NCBI GenBank assembly: GCA_016705335.1
Contig: JADIYN010000008.1
Span: 124,001-188,000 of the forward strand
Source of the DNA: Draconibacterium sp.
GTDB lineage: Bacteria > Bacteroidota > Bacteroidia > Bacteroidales > Prolixibacteraceae
Direction: 5' to 3'
DNA length: 64,000 nucleotides
The notes below the pieces were generated by a model. The model was not told the DNA's origin and did no database searches. It saw nothing but the letters and a program-made list of their open reading frames with translations. A program made the translations under genes and the position numbers. Shown here piece by piece: positions 19,924 to 30,110 of the stretch (position 1 is its first letter; every line of letters begins with the position of its first letter).

Positions 19924-20433
19924 ATGAATCCAAAAGTTAGTATAATAATGGGAAGTACATCAGATTTGGGCGTGATGGAAAAAGCTGCGAAATTGTTTGA
20001 AGAGTTTGAAATTCCGTTTGAAATAAACGCCCTTTCGGCGCACCGCACGCCCGATGAAGTGGAAAAGTTTGCCAAAAACGCAAAAGACCGCGGAATAAAA
20101 GTGATTATTGCAGGCGCTGGAATGGCCGCACATTTGCCCGGAGTTATTGCCGCAATGACACCACTGCCGGTAATCGGTGTTCCAATCAATGCCAGTCTTT
20201 CGGGTTTCGATTCAATTTTGGCTATTCTGCAAATGCCTCCCGGAATTCCCGTGGCAACAGTTGCTGTTGATGGTGCAATGAATGCTGCAATCCTCGCAAC
20301 CCAAATGATGGCAACCGGCGACGAGAAATTGATGCAAAAACTTGTCGATTATAAAGAGAGCCTAAAAAAGAAAATAGTTCAGGCGAATAAAGATCTTTCA
20401 GAAGTGAAGTATAAATTTAAAACGAATAAGTGA
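19924..20433 (+). CDS. purE: N5-carboxyaminoimidazole ribonucleotide mutase
   Basis: 169 residues, intact. Class I PurE of de novo purine synthesis. The motifs SIIMGSTSDLGVMEKA, INALSAHRTPDEVEKFAK, IIAGAGMAAHLPGVIAAMT and PVIGVPINASLSGFDSIL are all present. Divergent from hpt. The next ~200 bases (20434-20640) hold no gene I can support. Confidence 0.95.
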   Translation: MNPKVSIIMGSTSDLGVMEKAAKLFEEFEIPFEINALSAHRTPDEVEKFAKNAKDRGIKVIIAGAGMAAHLPGVIAAMTPLPVIGVPINASLSGFDSILAILQMPPGIPVATVAVDGAMNAAILATQMMATGDEKLMQKLVDYKESLKKKIVQANKDLSEVKYKFKTNK

Positions 20434-20639
20434 AAGTCTGAATAAAAAATTCTAGTAAAATTTTAAATGCGGAAAAAAGTGTATTTTGAAAGTACACTTT
20501 TAATTCTGAAATAGAGAAAGCCCTGTATTTTCTGGGAACGGGAAATTACTTTTTATTTTTCAAAGTTGTACAAAACGGAAAAGACGGCTGTCACGAAAAA
20601 ACTTCTGGTATCTTGTATGAACTGGGGGAGCAAGTTGCG

Positions 20640-21217
20640 TTTTTAGGCGACCAACTTGTTAAATGCCTTTGTTTCTGATCGATCCGTGGAGTACATTCAC
20701 AATCGCCGGCTGTTGAATGCTTACGCAAGAGAATCGAATTTGAGGAAGGCAATATTTTATGAAACACGATTTATGAACGATCAGCTTGAATCATGAGACC
20801 AATTACACCTGGTTTCCCCTCGTTTTCGCGAAAACTACTCCGGAGCACTGCGGCACTTTCAATGCTTTGTTTTTCGGATCCAATTTCACAATGGCACAAC
20901 GAAATTTTTCCGGGTATTTTACGAATCACGATTTATGATAGATGAGCTGTCGCATTGGCGGATTTGCCCAAAAAGCTGACAGTTTTCGCAATGAAAACTA
21001 AATGCCTAAAAATGAGCGGCAATCCAGCTTGATTATCTTTCAACCCGTTTCCCCGAAAATGAAAATGCCTTTTATGCGGTTTGGCGTGTCAGGAAAACCA
21101 TTGAATTACACCGCCGGAATTGGTTACACAGTTGGCAAAATAAGTACCGATATCGCTTTTAGTTATCATGGAAACTTGGGATTAACACCTGCTGTTTCAA
21201 TTCAAATTGCGTTGTAA
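20640..21217 (+). pseudogene. Scrambled remnants of PorV/PorQ-like outer-membrane barrel gene(s)
   Basis: No single frame spans this stretch, but pieces of one protein type recur. Around 20660-20790 fragments read NAFVSDRS and FYETRFMNDQLE. Around 20865-20950 a second set reads CFSDPISQWHN and FYESRFMIDELSH. These resemble the early SDPW...HNPAGL...FYxNRF segment of PorV/PorQ-like barrel proteins. From about 21070 a clean C-terminus reads MRFGVSGKPLNYTAGIGYTV ... IAFSYHGNLGLTPAVSIQIA, typical of the last strands. So two N-terminal copies and one C-terminus are present and the middle is missing. This is either a decayed tandem pair or a mis-assembled collapsed locus. The HHH barrel gene starts 2 bp later. 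Confidence 0.5.
20755..20949 (+). repeat. Diverged direct repeat inside the PorV-like remnant
   Basis: 33-base units at 20755-20787 and 20917-20949 match at 27 of 33 positions; both encode FYE(T/S)RFM(N/I)D(Q/E)L. Evidence for two homologous N-terminal segments. Confidence 0.55.
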
Positions 21218-21219
21218 CG

Positions 21220-23255
21220 ATGAAGATTTTCCGACAAATATTACTTTTCTGTTTTATTTCAATTGCTTTTGTGACGGCAGCGCAGGAAAAAGATCCAAAC
21301 AGGATAATCGAATCAATAATTGAATCACAAATCGATAAAATTGACGAACAAACTGATGTTGCACTAATTATCGAAGATCTTGAAAGTTTTATAGAACACC
21401 CAATTAATATTAATGCTACTTCAGCTTCAGAATTATCGCGATTGTATGTTTTAAATGACGTTCAAATTAACAAGCTGCTCGAATATTTGGCAAAATATGG
21501 TCCTGCATATTCCATATTCGAACTAAAAACAGTTGATGGTTTTACGCCTAATTTATTACAGAAAATTGAACCGTTTATTTGGTTTGGACCAAGAATAGAG
21601 AAACAAAATTTTAGCGACGCTTTTCAATATGGAAAGAATCAGCTTTTGTTGCGAACGCTTGGAAATGTTCAGAAAGCAGATGGTTACAAACCCAACGAAG
21701 ACGGGGAAAAACCTTACGCAGGCAATCAATATAAGTATTACACACGTTACAAATATGAAGCACACGATCGGTTTTCAGCAGGTTTTACGGCTGAAAAAGA
21801 TCAGGGAGAATCATTTTTTACAGGATCGAACAAGCAGGGTTTCGATTTTTATTCAGCCCATGTAAGTTTGAAAATAAACAAGACTTTTGAGCGGGTAGTA
21901 GTAGGCGATTTTCTCGTACGCACCGGACAGGGACTTGTTTTGTGGCAGGGCTACACAAGCGGGAAATCGGAAAATGTATTGCAATTTCCAAAACCAACCA
22001 GGGAATTCGTCCATCCACCGCTGTTGACGAAAACCTGTTTTTTAGGGGAGCGGCAACAACACTCAATTTTGGAAAAGCAAATCTGAGCATTTTCTATTCG
22101 CAAAAAAATGATGACGGAAATTTGGAAGGCACTGATTCTACCGAATACTTTGTAACAAGTTTGCAAACCTCGGGTTATCACCGCACAAACAGTGAAATTG
22201 AAGATAAAAACTCGGTTCGAAACACAAACTTCGGAGGAATTTTTTCATGGACTTTCAGCAATTTAAAAGTGGGTGCAACTTTAATTCACCAACAGTTAAA
22301 TATGCCGCTTATTCCAGCCGGTCAGCTATACAACCAGTTTCGGTTTAGCGGAACTGAAAACCTTACAGGCGGTGTTGATTACATTTTCAACAGAGGTAAA
22401 TACCAGTTTTTTGGCGAAGCTGCCATGTCAAAATCAAAAGGAAAGGCATTTGTACAGGGTGCAATTTTCAACCTTAACGATCAGTTGAGTTTCTCTTTGT
22501 TGTACAGGCATTTCGATAGGAATTACCAGTCGCTTTGGGCAAACACTTTTGCTGAAGGGAGCAATATCAGCAACGAATCGGGGCTTTATTTTGGTACAAA
22601 AATATTACCTGTGAAATTTGTAGCGCTTACCGCCTATTCCGATTTGTATAAATCACCGTGGATAAACTATTCAACCGCAGCGCCTTCAACCGGATGGGAT
22701 GCACTTGTTCAGGCAAATGTTGTTTTATCGCGTAAACTTGATTTTTATATTCGATATAAAAATGAAGAAAAAGAAGAAAAATTCATCCAAAATGAAAGAT
22801 ATGTTAACCTTCCGGTGCAAAACCAAAAACTAAGGTTACATATCAATTTTAAATATTCTGAAAAAATAATTCTGAAAACCCGTTTTGAGCATTCAAAATA
22901 CAACGGCTTACAAAAGGAAAACGGATTTTTAATTTTTCAGGATATCCAATTTCATCCGGCAAAATTCCCGGTAAACTTAACTGCCCGGATTGCATATTTC
23001 AATACCGCCAGTTACGATTCACGTATTTATGCCTACGAAAACGATTTGCTTTACGCTTTTTCAATCCCGTCATTTTATGGAACCGGTTTCCGCACTTATT
23101 TGAACCTCAACTACAAAATCTCAAAAAATATTGATTGCTGGTTCAAAATAGCAAATACCTCGTGGACCGACCGCGACGCAATCAGTTCGGGCTACAATGA
23201 GATTTCGGGAAACAACAAAACCGAGTTAAAATTCCAGTTGAGGTTGAAAATTTGA
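21220..23255 (+). CDS. Helix-hairpin-helix (ComEA-type) outer-membrane barrel protein (frameshifted)
   Basis: About 678 residues after adding one A to the run at 21990-21993 (VLQFPKTNQGIRPSTAVDEN across the junction). Signal peptide MKIFRQILLFCFISIAFVTA; then a periplasmic helix-hairpin-helix part (HPININATSASELSRLYVLN, AKYGPAYSIFELKTVDGF) like the DNA-binding ComEA motif. The remaining ~540 residues are beta-barrel strands ending in KTELKFQLRLKI. This two-part architecture recurs in Bacteroidota but has no established function; DNA handling at the envelope is only suggested by the HhH motif. Confidence 0.8.
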
Positions 23256-23297
23256 TTTTGAATTTATTACTTTGCCGAGTTTTTAAAAAATATTAGC

Positions 23298-24455
23298 ATG
23301 TCAGATTTACCGCATCTTGATTTTGAAGATATACGACCTTACACCGACAAAGAAGTAAAATCGAAAATTTCTTTAATGGTTAAAGACCCCGTTTTCGACG
23401 AGGTTCTTATGCATGTTTTTAAATTCAGGCCAGTTGTTGAAATGGTAAAACTGCAGCTTCGTATGTTGCGGACAATTAAACAATTGCAAGGCACTTTTAT
23501 CTACGATTTACTTCGAAACGTCATCAGCAAATCATCGAAAGGATTAACCTGTTCGGGGATTGAAAACCTTGACAAAAAGAAACCCTATCTTTTCATTTCA
23601 AATCATCGCGATATTGTGCTGGATGCAGCACTTTTAAATTATCTGATTTTTGAGAAAGGGATGAATACAACCCTTATTGCCATTGGGAATAATCTGCTGT
23701 TGTACAATTGGATTGAACATGCTGTAAAACTTAACCGTGCTTTTATAATAAAACGTAATTTGCCTCCCCGCGAAATTCTTGAAGCCTCACTCAAAGTATC
23801 GCATTTTATACGTAAATCAATTATTGAAGATAAACTTTCGGTATGGATTGCCCAACGCGAAGGCCGCACCAAAGACGGCTTTGATAAAACACAGGTGGCT
23901 GTTTTGAAAATGCTGAACATGAGCAACGAAAAAAATATTTCAGAAGGATTCAAAGAACTTAATATTGTTCCGGTTGCCATTTCATACGAAATTGAACCTT
24001 GCGGACTGGCCAAAATAAAAGAGTTGATCAAAAAGGAACATTACGGTCAATCGAAAACAAGTAAAGACGATTTGAAAAGCATGTCGATGGGAATGTTTAA
24101 CCCCAAAGGGCGAATGCGTTTCACTTTTGGCAAACCGCTTGAAATAAATATTGATGAAGAAAATTCGAAATCGAAAGAACAGCAAAACAAAATAGCACAG
24201 GATATTGCAGAAAGAATAGACCAGCAAATTTATGCCAACTACAAACTTTGGCCTAACAATTATATTGCTTATGATATGTTGATGCAGGAACACCGTTTTA
24301 AAAGCAAATATACACACTGGGAGGAACGGAAATTCAAAATTATGGTTGAACAAGCCATGGTAAATATCGACTTTCCGATTACAGATATTCAGGAAAGATT
24401 TCTGAAATTGTATGCAAACCCGGTCATTAACAAATTAAAAGTCACGAAAATATAA
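23298..24455 (+). CDS. Lipid acyltransferase (PlsC/AGPAT-like)
   Basis: 385 residues, intact. The acyltransferase block is ISNHRDIVLDAALLNYLIFE (the usual HxxxxD is here HRDIVLD), then KLNRAFIIKRNLPPRE and VWIAQREGRTKDGFD, the glycerol-phosphate/acyl-acceptor motif. It probably transfers a fatty acyl group to a glycerophospholipid or similar acceptor at the membrane. Longer than standard PlsC (about 240), with N- and C-terminal extensions. The adjacent HAD phosphatase begins at the base after its stop. Confidence 0.85.
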   Translation: MSDLPHLDFEDIRPYTDKEVKSKISLMVKDPVFDEVLMHVFKFRPVVEMVKLQLRMLRTIKQLQGTFIYDLLRNVISKSSKGLTCSGIENLDKKKPYLFISNHRDIVLDAALLNYLIFEKGMNTTLIAIGNNLLLYNWIEHAVKLNRAFIIKRNLPPREILEASLKVSHFIRKSIIEDKLSVWIAQREGRTKDGFDKTQVAVLKMLNMSNEKNISEGFKELNIVPVAISYEIEPCGLAKIKELIKKEHYGQSKTSKDDLKSMSMGMFNPKGRMRFTFGKPLEINIDEENSKSKEQQNKIAQDIAERIDQQIYANYKLWPNNYIAYDMLMQEHRFKSKYTHWEERKFKIMVEQAMVNIDFPITDIQERFLKLYANPVINKLKVTKI

Positions 24456-25095
24456 ATGAATTCGGTTATTTGGGATTGGAACGGTACGCTTCTCAACGAC
24501 ATTGATTTATGCATCAGTTCAGTTAATAAGTTGCTGAAAGAAGGGATTTGCCCGAAATTGAATCAGTTCATACAAAGAGATTTTTCGTTTCCTGTAAAGA
24601 TTATTATCAAATTATTGGGTTCGATTTCGAAAAAGAAGATTTTTCAATTCCTGCACGTGAATTTATTGATTTGTATTACAGTGGTTTGAAAATTGCTCGC
24701 TGCAAATGCTGTTAAAGTATTGAGCGCGAGTTAGTTGACCGCCTTTCAAAATCTTGAAATCGCCAGTTGTTTACTTTTTGCAATGAAACAAAACATGCTG
24801 GAACAAACCCTAAAACAGCAAAATATTTTCTTTTGAAGGTGCCACTGCTTGTAAAGACCATTACGCAACTTCAAAAATTGAACGTGGAAAGCAACTGATT
24901 TGGAATTCAAAATTGAAAAATCCAAAGTTACTTGGATAAATTGGCGACTTACAATCCACGATTTTGAAGTAGCCGAAAGTTTAGGTACAATGGTTGTTTT
25001 AAGTTGCGGACTGATGATCAATCGGAAGACCGATTAAAACGACGAATGCAAAATTAGTTAGGAAGAAAATTTATGGTGGAGGAATATTCAAATAA
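24456..25095 (+). pseudogene. HAD-superfamily phosphatase, heavily frameshifted
   Basis: Starts MNSVIWDWNGTLLNDIDLCI, the DxDGT-type HAD motif I (here DWNGT), and can be followed in changing frames: FFVSCKDYYQIIGFDFEKED, MKQNMLEQTLKQQNIF, GATACKDHYATSKIERGK and, near the end, HDFEVAESLGTMVVL in pieces, finishing GGGIFK at 25095. The total span (~213 codons) suits a phosphoglycolate phosphatase-like enzyme. At least six frame changes are needed in 540 bases, a far higher error density than elsewhere in the window. It may be a real pseudogene, but unpolished sequence is at least as likely. Confidence 0.65.
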
Positions 25096-25162
25096 TTTTA
25101 TCAGTTCATTAATCCGAGGTCAGAATTAAATGCACTACTCAGTCCCATTGAGTAATTAAATT

Positions 25163-26885
25163 CTAAAAAATATCCCTCTTTTTAATGTCTTTGATAAACA
25201 ATTGCAGATTGGTTTTTCCACGGTAATCATTTTCAGCAATTGAATAACAAATATCGAAAGGTGAGCCTGAAGTTATTAAATCAAACGCTTGCGACTGGTT
25301 AAATGCAATACCGGCAAAATCCCCGAATTAACATCGGGTTCTACCAAATCCAGTTTCAGATGTTCCATATTTTTCCCGACACGACGGCTTGTTCCTGCAT
25401 CATAAACATCTTCAGTAACAAAAACCGGAGCCATGTTATGTGGGCCAAAAGGTGCAAACTGCTTTAAAATCCTGTAAAAACGGGGTGTAATTTCGCTTAG
25501 TGTTATTTTAGCATCAACTTCAATTGTTTGGGTTTGCTGCATATCTGTAATCTGGTTTGTTACAATTTCTTCAAACCGCTGTCTGAAAGCCGGGATATTT
25601 TCTATTTTGAGTGTCAAACCGGCAGCATACATATGTCCACCATACGATTCGAGCAAATCACTGCATTTCCCGATTGCTTCATATAAATCGAAATCACGCA
25701 CAGAACGTGCCGATCCCGTAGCCAATCCATTCGATTCGGTCAAAATTATTGAAGGGCGGTAATATTGTTCAGTAACCCTCGACGCCACAATACCAACTAC
25801 ACCTTTGTGCCAGTCGCGGTTGTATAAAACGGTGCTGTTCATGTTTTTCAAATCCTCGCTTCTTTCAATCATATCAAGTGCTTCCTGCGTAATGTCGCGG
25901 TCAAGCGTTTTTCTGATTTCATTATACGAGTCGATTTCTTCACCAATTAAATCGGATTTTTCCTCATCATCGGAAACAAGAATTTGCACCGATTTTTTAC
26001 CGTGTTCAATTCTTCCTGAAGCATTTAACCGGGGACCTATTTTGAATACAATATCACTGATTGTAATTTCAGTATCAGCAATACCGGCCAGATTAATAAT
26101 AGTTTGCAACCCAATTCCGGGGCTTGTGTTCAGTTTTTTTAAACCATAATATGCCATTACACGGTTTTCGCCCACAATCGGTACTATATCAGAAGCGATG
26201 CTAACCACAAGAAGGTCGAGCATATCATAAATCTCGTCTTGTTCAATGTTGTTTTTCTGGCAATAAGCCTGCAATAATTTAAATCCCACACCACAACCTG
26301 AAAGTTCCTTGTTCGGATAATTGCAATCCGGTTGTTTTGGATCCAAAACTGCAAATGCCGGTGGTACCTGATCATCGGGATTATGGTGGTCGCAAATGAT
26401 ATATTCAAGACCGCGTTCTTTTGCATCTGCAATTTTATCGACGGCTTTAATTCCACAATCAAGTGCAATTATTAACGTAAAACCATTATCAATTGCATAA
26501 TTAATACTTTGGGTGAAATTCCGTAACCTTCACTATATCTGTCAGGAATGTAATATTCAATTTGTTCTATACGTGGTTTCAGAAACGAATACATCATTGC
26601 AACCGAGGTTGTACCATCAACATCATAATCGCCATAAACGATAACCTTCTCTTTGTTTGCAATGGCTTGTTCAATGCGAAACACAGCTTTGTCCATGTCT
26701 TTCATCAGGAACGGATTGAGCAAATCGCTTAACCTTGGACGAAAAAATGCCTTGGCTTCGTTAAAGGTATTAATACCTCTCTGCACCAGCAAACGCGCTA
26801 TCACCATGTTTACATTCAGCGCTGCAGAAAGGTGTTTCACCTCATTCAAATCGCCCTGCTTTTTTAAATTCCAGATTTTATCCAT
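25163..26885 (-). CDS. recJ: Single-stranded-DNA-specific exonuclease RecJ (two frameshifts)
   Basis: About 574 residues after repair. 5'-3' ssDNA exonuclease of recombination and repair. DHH motifs: VIVYGDYDVDGTTSVAMM (residues 81-98), IIALDCGIKAVDK and YIICDHHNPDDQ. The DHHA1 part includes GVVGIVASRVTEQYYRPSII and GSARSVRDFDLYEAI plus SYGGHMYAAGLT. One base is missing at 26508-26510 (repaired GISPKSINYAIDNGF) and one at 25316-25319 (repaired NSGIFAGIAFNQSQAFDLIT), which moves the end to the TAG at 25163. Both are one-base losses in short homopolymers. Confidence 0.92.
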
Positions 26886-27033
26886 GCCTTTTTTTGTGTT
26901 TTGTCAACTGACTACCGACAAAGATATAAAATGGCCCGTGATATATTAATTTAGAATCAATCTTTGAAAAAATAATTTTTATAATAACTGATATTCAATG
27001 CTTTAACTCTAAAAGCAATATCACTACTTTTAT

Positions 27034-27041
27034 TATCTTTG
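27034..27041 (+). promoter_or_regulatory. lysS promoter -7 element
   Basis: TATCTTTG, exact TAnnTTTG match, 18 bp before the ATG at 27060. It rules out the upstream in-frame start at 27039, which overlaps it. Confidence 0.6.
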
Positions 27042-27059
27042 CGAAAAATTTTTTACGTC

Positions 27060-28766
27060 ATGAGCATTCAGGAATTAAGCGAACAGGAAGGAATCAGAAG
27101 AAATTCGTTGCAAAAAATGCGTGAACTTGGCATCGACCCGTATCCGGCAGCAGAATATAAAATAAATGCAACTTCAACCGAAATAAAAGAAAATTTCAAT
27201 GAGGAGAAAAAGAACTATCAGGAAGTAGTTCTGGCCGGCCGGATTATGAGTTTCAGGATTATGGGAAAAGCCTCGTTTGCCGAATTGCAGGACCACACCG
27301 GACGGATACAGATTTATGTGAACCGTGATGAAATTTGCCCCGGAGAAGACAAAACCCTGTACAATGACGTATTCAAAAAATTACTTGATATTGGTGATAT
27401 CATTGGCGTAAAAGGATTTGTATTTATCACACAAACCGGTGAAACTTCAATTCATGTGAAGGAATTTACTGTTTTAAACAAATCATTGCGGCCTCTGCCC
27501 GTTGTTAAGGAAAAAGAAGGCAAAACATACGATGCCTTTACCGATCCCGAACAACGTTACCGTCAGCGTTATGTCGATTTAATTGTAAATCCGCAGGTAA
27601 AAGACACGTTTATGAAACGTACAAAGATTGTAAATACCATGCGGCAAATGTTTAATGAATATGGCTATTTCGAGGTTGAAACACCAATTTTGCAACCCAT
27701 CCCGGGAGGTGCAACTGCCCGTCCGTTTATTACCCACCACAACTCACTAAATATGCCCCTTTACCTGCGAATTGCCAATGAACTTTATTTGAAACGCCTG
27801 ATTGTTGGCGGTTTTGAAGGAGTTTATGAATTTGGCAAAGATTTCCGTAATGAAGGAATGGACCGCACACACAACCCCGAATTTACTGTTATGGAAATTT
27901 ATGTGGCCTATAAAGACTATAAATGGATGATGGGTTTTACTGAGGAAATTTGCGAACGTGTAGCTCTTGCCTTGCATGGTAAAACACAGGTGCAGGTTGG
28001 CGAAAACACAATCGATTTTAAAACGCCCTACCCGCGTGTAACTATGACACAAGCCATAAAAACACATACAGGTTACGATATTTCGGGGAAAAATGAAAAT
28101 GAACTCCGCGAAATTTGCAATAAACTGGGTATTGAAACCGACACTACTATGGGAAAAGGAAAATTGATTGACGAAATTTTTGGCGAAAAATGCGAGCATC
28201 ATTATATCCAACCCACTTTCATTATCGATTATCCAATTGAAATGAGCCCGTTGACAAAAAAACACCGCGAGAATCCGGAACTTACAGAACGTTTTGAGCT
28301 GATGGTAAACGGTAAAGAATTGGCCAACGCCTACTCTGAACTAAACGACCCAATCGACCAGCGCGAACGTTTTGAAGACCAGTTAAAACTCTCGGAAAAA
28401 GGGGATGACGAAGCAATGTTTATCGACCAGGATTTTCTGCGTGCTTTGGAGTACGGAATGCCGCCAACCTCGGGAATGGGAATTGGAATCGACCGCCTGA
28501 CCATGTTTATGACAAACAGTTCTTCCATTCAGGATGTGCTTTTCTTCCCACAAATGAAACCTGAAAAGAAACCAATTGAATTGACTGAAGAGGAAAAAGT
28601 GGTTTTGGCATTGTTAAAAGCTAAATCACCCGTTTCACTTGTCGAGTTAAAAGACAACTCAGGTTTAAGTAATAAAAAATGGGACGTTTCGATAAAAGGA
28701 CTTACAAAACATAAACTGGCCCAGGTTACAAAAATTGGAGACGATTTAATTGTGGAATTGATGTAA
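27060..28766 (+). CDS. lysS: Lysyl-tRNA synthetase (class II)
   Basis: 568 residues, intact. Charges tRNA-Lys. N-terminal OB-fold anticodon domain (VVLAGRIMSFRIMGKASFAE), then class II motif 1 (FNEYGYFEVETPILQPIPGG), motif 2 (FRNEGMDRTHNPEFTVME) and motif 3 (TSGMGIGIDRLTMFM). A C-terminal extension of about 60 residues (EEEKVVLALLKAKSPVSLVE onward) looks like a small winged-helix-type domain, as in Bacteroidota LysRS. The start at 27060 is set by the promoter element just upstream. A terminator follows at 28814-28846. Confidence 0.95.
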   Translation: MSIQELSEQEGIRRNSLQKMRELGIDPYPAAEYKINATSTEIKENFNEEKKNYQEVVLAGRIMSFRIMGKASFAELQDHTGRIQIYVNRDEICPGEDKTLYNDVFKKLLDIGDIIGVKGFVFITQTGETSIHVKEFTVLNKSLRPLPVVKEKEGKTYDAFTDPEQRYRQRYVDLIVNPQVKDTFMKRTKIVNTMRQMFNEYGYFEVETPILQPIPGGATARPFITHHNSLNMPLYLRIANELYLKRLIVGGFEGVYEFGKDFRNEGMDRTHNPEFTVMEIYVAYKDYKWMMGFTEEICERVALALHGKTQVQVGENTIDFKTPYPRVTMTQAIKTHTGYDISGKNENELREICNKLGIETDTTMGKGKLIDEIFGEKCEHHYIQPTFIIDYPIEMSPLTKKHRENPELTERFELMVNGKELANAYSELNDPIDQRERFEDQLKLSEKGDDEAMFIDQDFLRALEYGMPPTSGMGIGIDRLTMFMTNSSSIQDVLFFPQMKPEKKPIELTEEEKVVLALLKAKSPVSLVELKDNSGLSNKKWDVSIKGLTKHKLAQVTKIGDDLIVELM

Positions 28767-28813
28767 GAAAGTAGGAAGTTAGTAGTCGAAAGATTGCAAG
28801 AATAGATAAAAAG

Positions 28814-28846
28814 GATTCTATCTTTTTAAAGATGGAATCTTTTTTA
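28814..28846 (+). terminator. Rho-independent terminator of lysS
   Basis: GATTCTATCTTT (28814-28825) pairs with AAAGATGGAATC (28828-28839) with one G-T wobble, followed by a T run. Confidence 0.8.
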
Positions 28847-29267
28847 TTAAATACCGGTATTTTTTTAATCTCGCTCATTATAAACCTCCCTTTCCTTTTT
28901 ATTCATATCTCTAGCCGAAATAATTCTAATCTTGTTATTTCGGATTGTAAAACAAACCTTTCGTTTTCCAACAAGTACCATAATCTTCTTGAATGTTTTT
29001 CCAAAATGGCCCTAAAAATACTTATTAATCGCTCAATACGTTTTGAAACCGGCTTTTTTCAGAATTTGCCTTATCCCATTCAAACCCTCACAATTATCAT
29101 GTATATTGCAAAGATATACATTGAAGTATTATATCATATTGAAACTGAATATATTTCAATGATTTTTGAGATTCATTTTCAACAATCATGGAGCGTTTTA
29201 AAACATTCGCTTTTAGAAAATTTATTACAAACTAAAATATCAGTATAAAAACTAAAAATTATTCATT
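28847..29267. other. AT-rich spacer with no supported gene
   Basis: About 420 bases downstream of the lysS terminator. An open frame crosses it on the plus strand, but its ATG lies inside the terminator stem and its translation has no domain, signal or sensible composition. I see no RNA gene or repeat here. Confidence 0.5.
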
Positions 29268-29930
29268 ATGAAACCTATTATAACTGTTATCATAATTGTG
29301 GTGCTAACTCTGGTTGCTTGCGAAAAAGAAGGATTAAATGGATTTACTTCTTTAATTGACATTCAAACTGAACCTGTTGGAGAAAATTGCAATTCCGGTG
29401 GATTAAAGATTATAAGCGGTATTGATCTGAATAATAGTGGTATTCTTGATATGGATGAAATCGATGAAACAAAATACATTTGCAATGGCCAATCCGGAAG
29501 CGATGGAATTCTATCGTTGATGAATATTTTGCCTGAACCAGCAGGAGAAAATTGCTACAATGGCGGTTACAAAATTATTAGTGGTTTAGATATGAACCAA
29601 AACTCCAATTTAGATGAAAACGAGATTCAAAATACAGAATATATGTGTCAAAACGGGTTAGGAAAAACTCAGACTGATTTTCAAAAGGATGTTGTTTATC
29701 AGGCAAAAACTGATGGTATTTTATTTGTTAATTCTTATATAAGCAGTAACATATTTATTAATCCCGGTTTTTACGTTTATGCCGATTCAACTAACAATCC
29801 ATCAACTACTGTTGCAATTGGGGTAACACCATCTGCTTTAACTATTCCCATCCAAAAAGGTTTATATTGGAAAGTTGTACAAAAAGGCAGCGGTACACTT
29901 TCAATTTCATGGATTTCTTTAGAGAATTGA
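29268..29930 (+). CDS. Lipoprotein with two DUF7151-like repeats
   Basis: 220 residues. The N-terminus (MKPIITVIIIVVLTLVACEK) has a lipobox (LVAC), so it is likely lipid-anchored. Two copies of a ~45-residue repeat follow, about 36-76 and 86-126: GENCNSGGLKIISGIDLNNS with YICNG, and GENCYNGGYKIISGLDMNQN with YMCQNG. Each ends in a Gly-rich linker. Paired Cys and Asp/Asn-rich turns suggest a disulphide-bonded, perhaps calcium-binding module. The C-terminal ~80 residues (after TQTDFQKDVVYQA) are beta-rich, with no family I recognise. It stands alone; function unknown. Confidence 0.65.
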   Translation: MKPIITVIIIVVLTLVACEKEGLNGFTSLIDIQTEPVGENCNSGGLKIISGIDLNNSGILDMDEIDETKYICNGQSGSDGILSLMNILPEPAGENCYNGGYKIISGLDMNQNSNLDENEIQNTEYMCQNGLGKTQTDFQKDVVYQAKTDGILFVNSYISSNIFINPGFYVYADSTNNPSTTVAIGVTPSALTIPIQKGLYWKVVQKGSGTLSISWISLEN

Positions 29931-30072
29931 TTTAAGAAGATATTTTTTTTGTTCGTTAATCAGAAGGTTTCAAATCCGAAAATATTTCCTTTAGTGCTTT
30001 TCTCCACTCAACATATTCCTATGAATCGTTTTCAGTACAAAATTCTCTTTACCCTTCAACTAATTTGTTTCA

Positions 30073-30080
30073 TATATTTG
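30073..30080 (+). promoter_or_regulatory. Promoter -7 element of the 30111 gene
   Basis: TATATTTG, exact TAnnTTTG match, 30 bp before the ATG at 30111. Confidence 0.5.
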
Positions 30081-30110
30081 TTGAAGTGGATTAAATATTA
30101 AATTAACAAC

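Noticed and set aside
28832..29248. Open frame of 138 codons on the plus strand after lysS
   Set aside because: Its ATG is inside the lysS terminator stem and the translation has no domain or coherent signal peptide; composition looks like translated AT-rich spacer.
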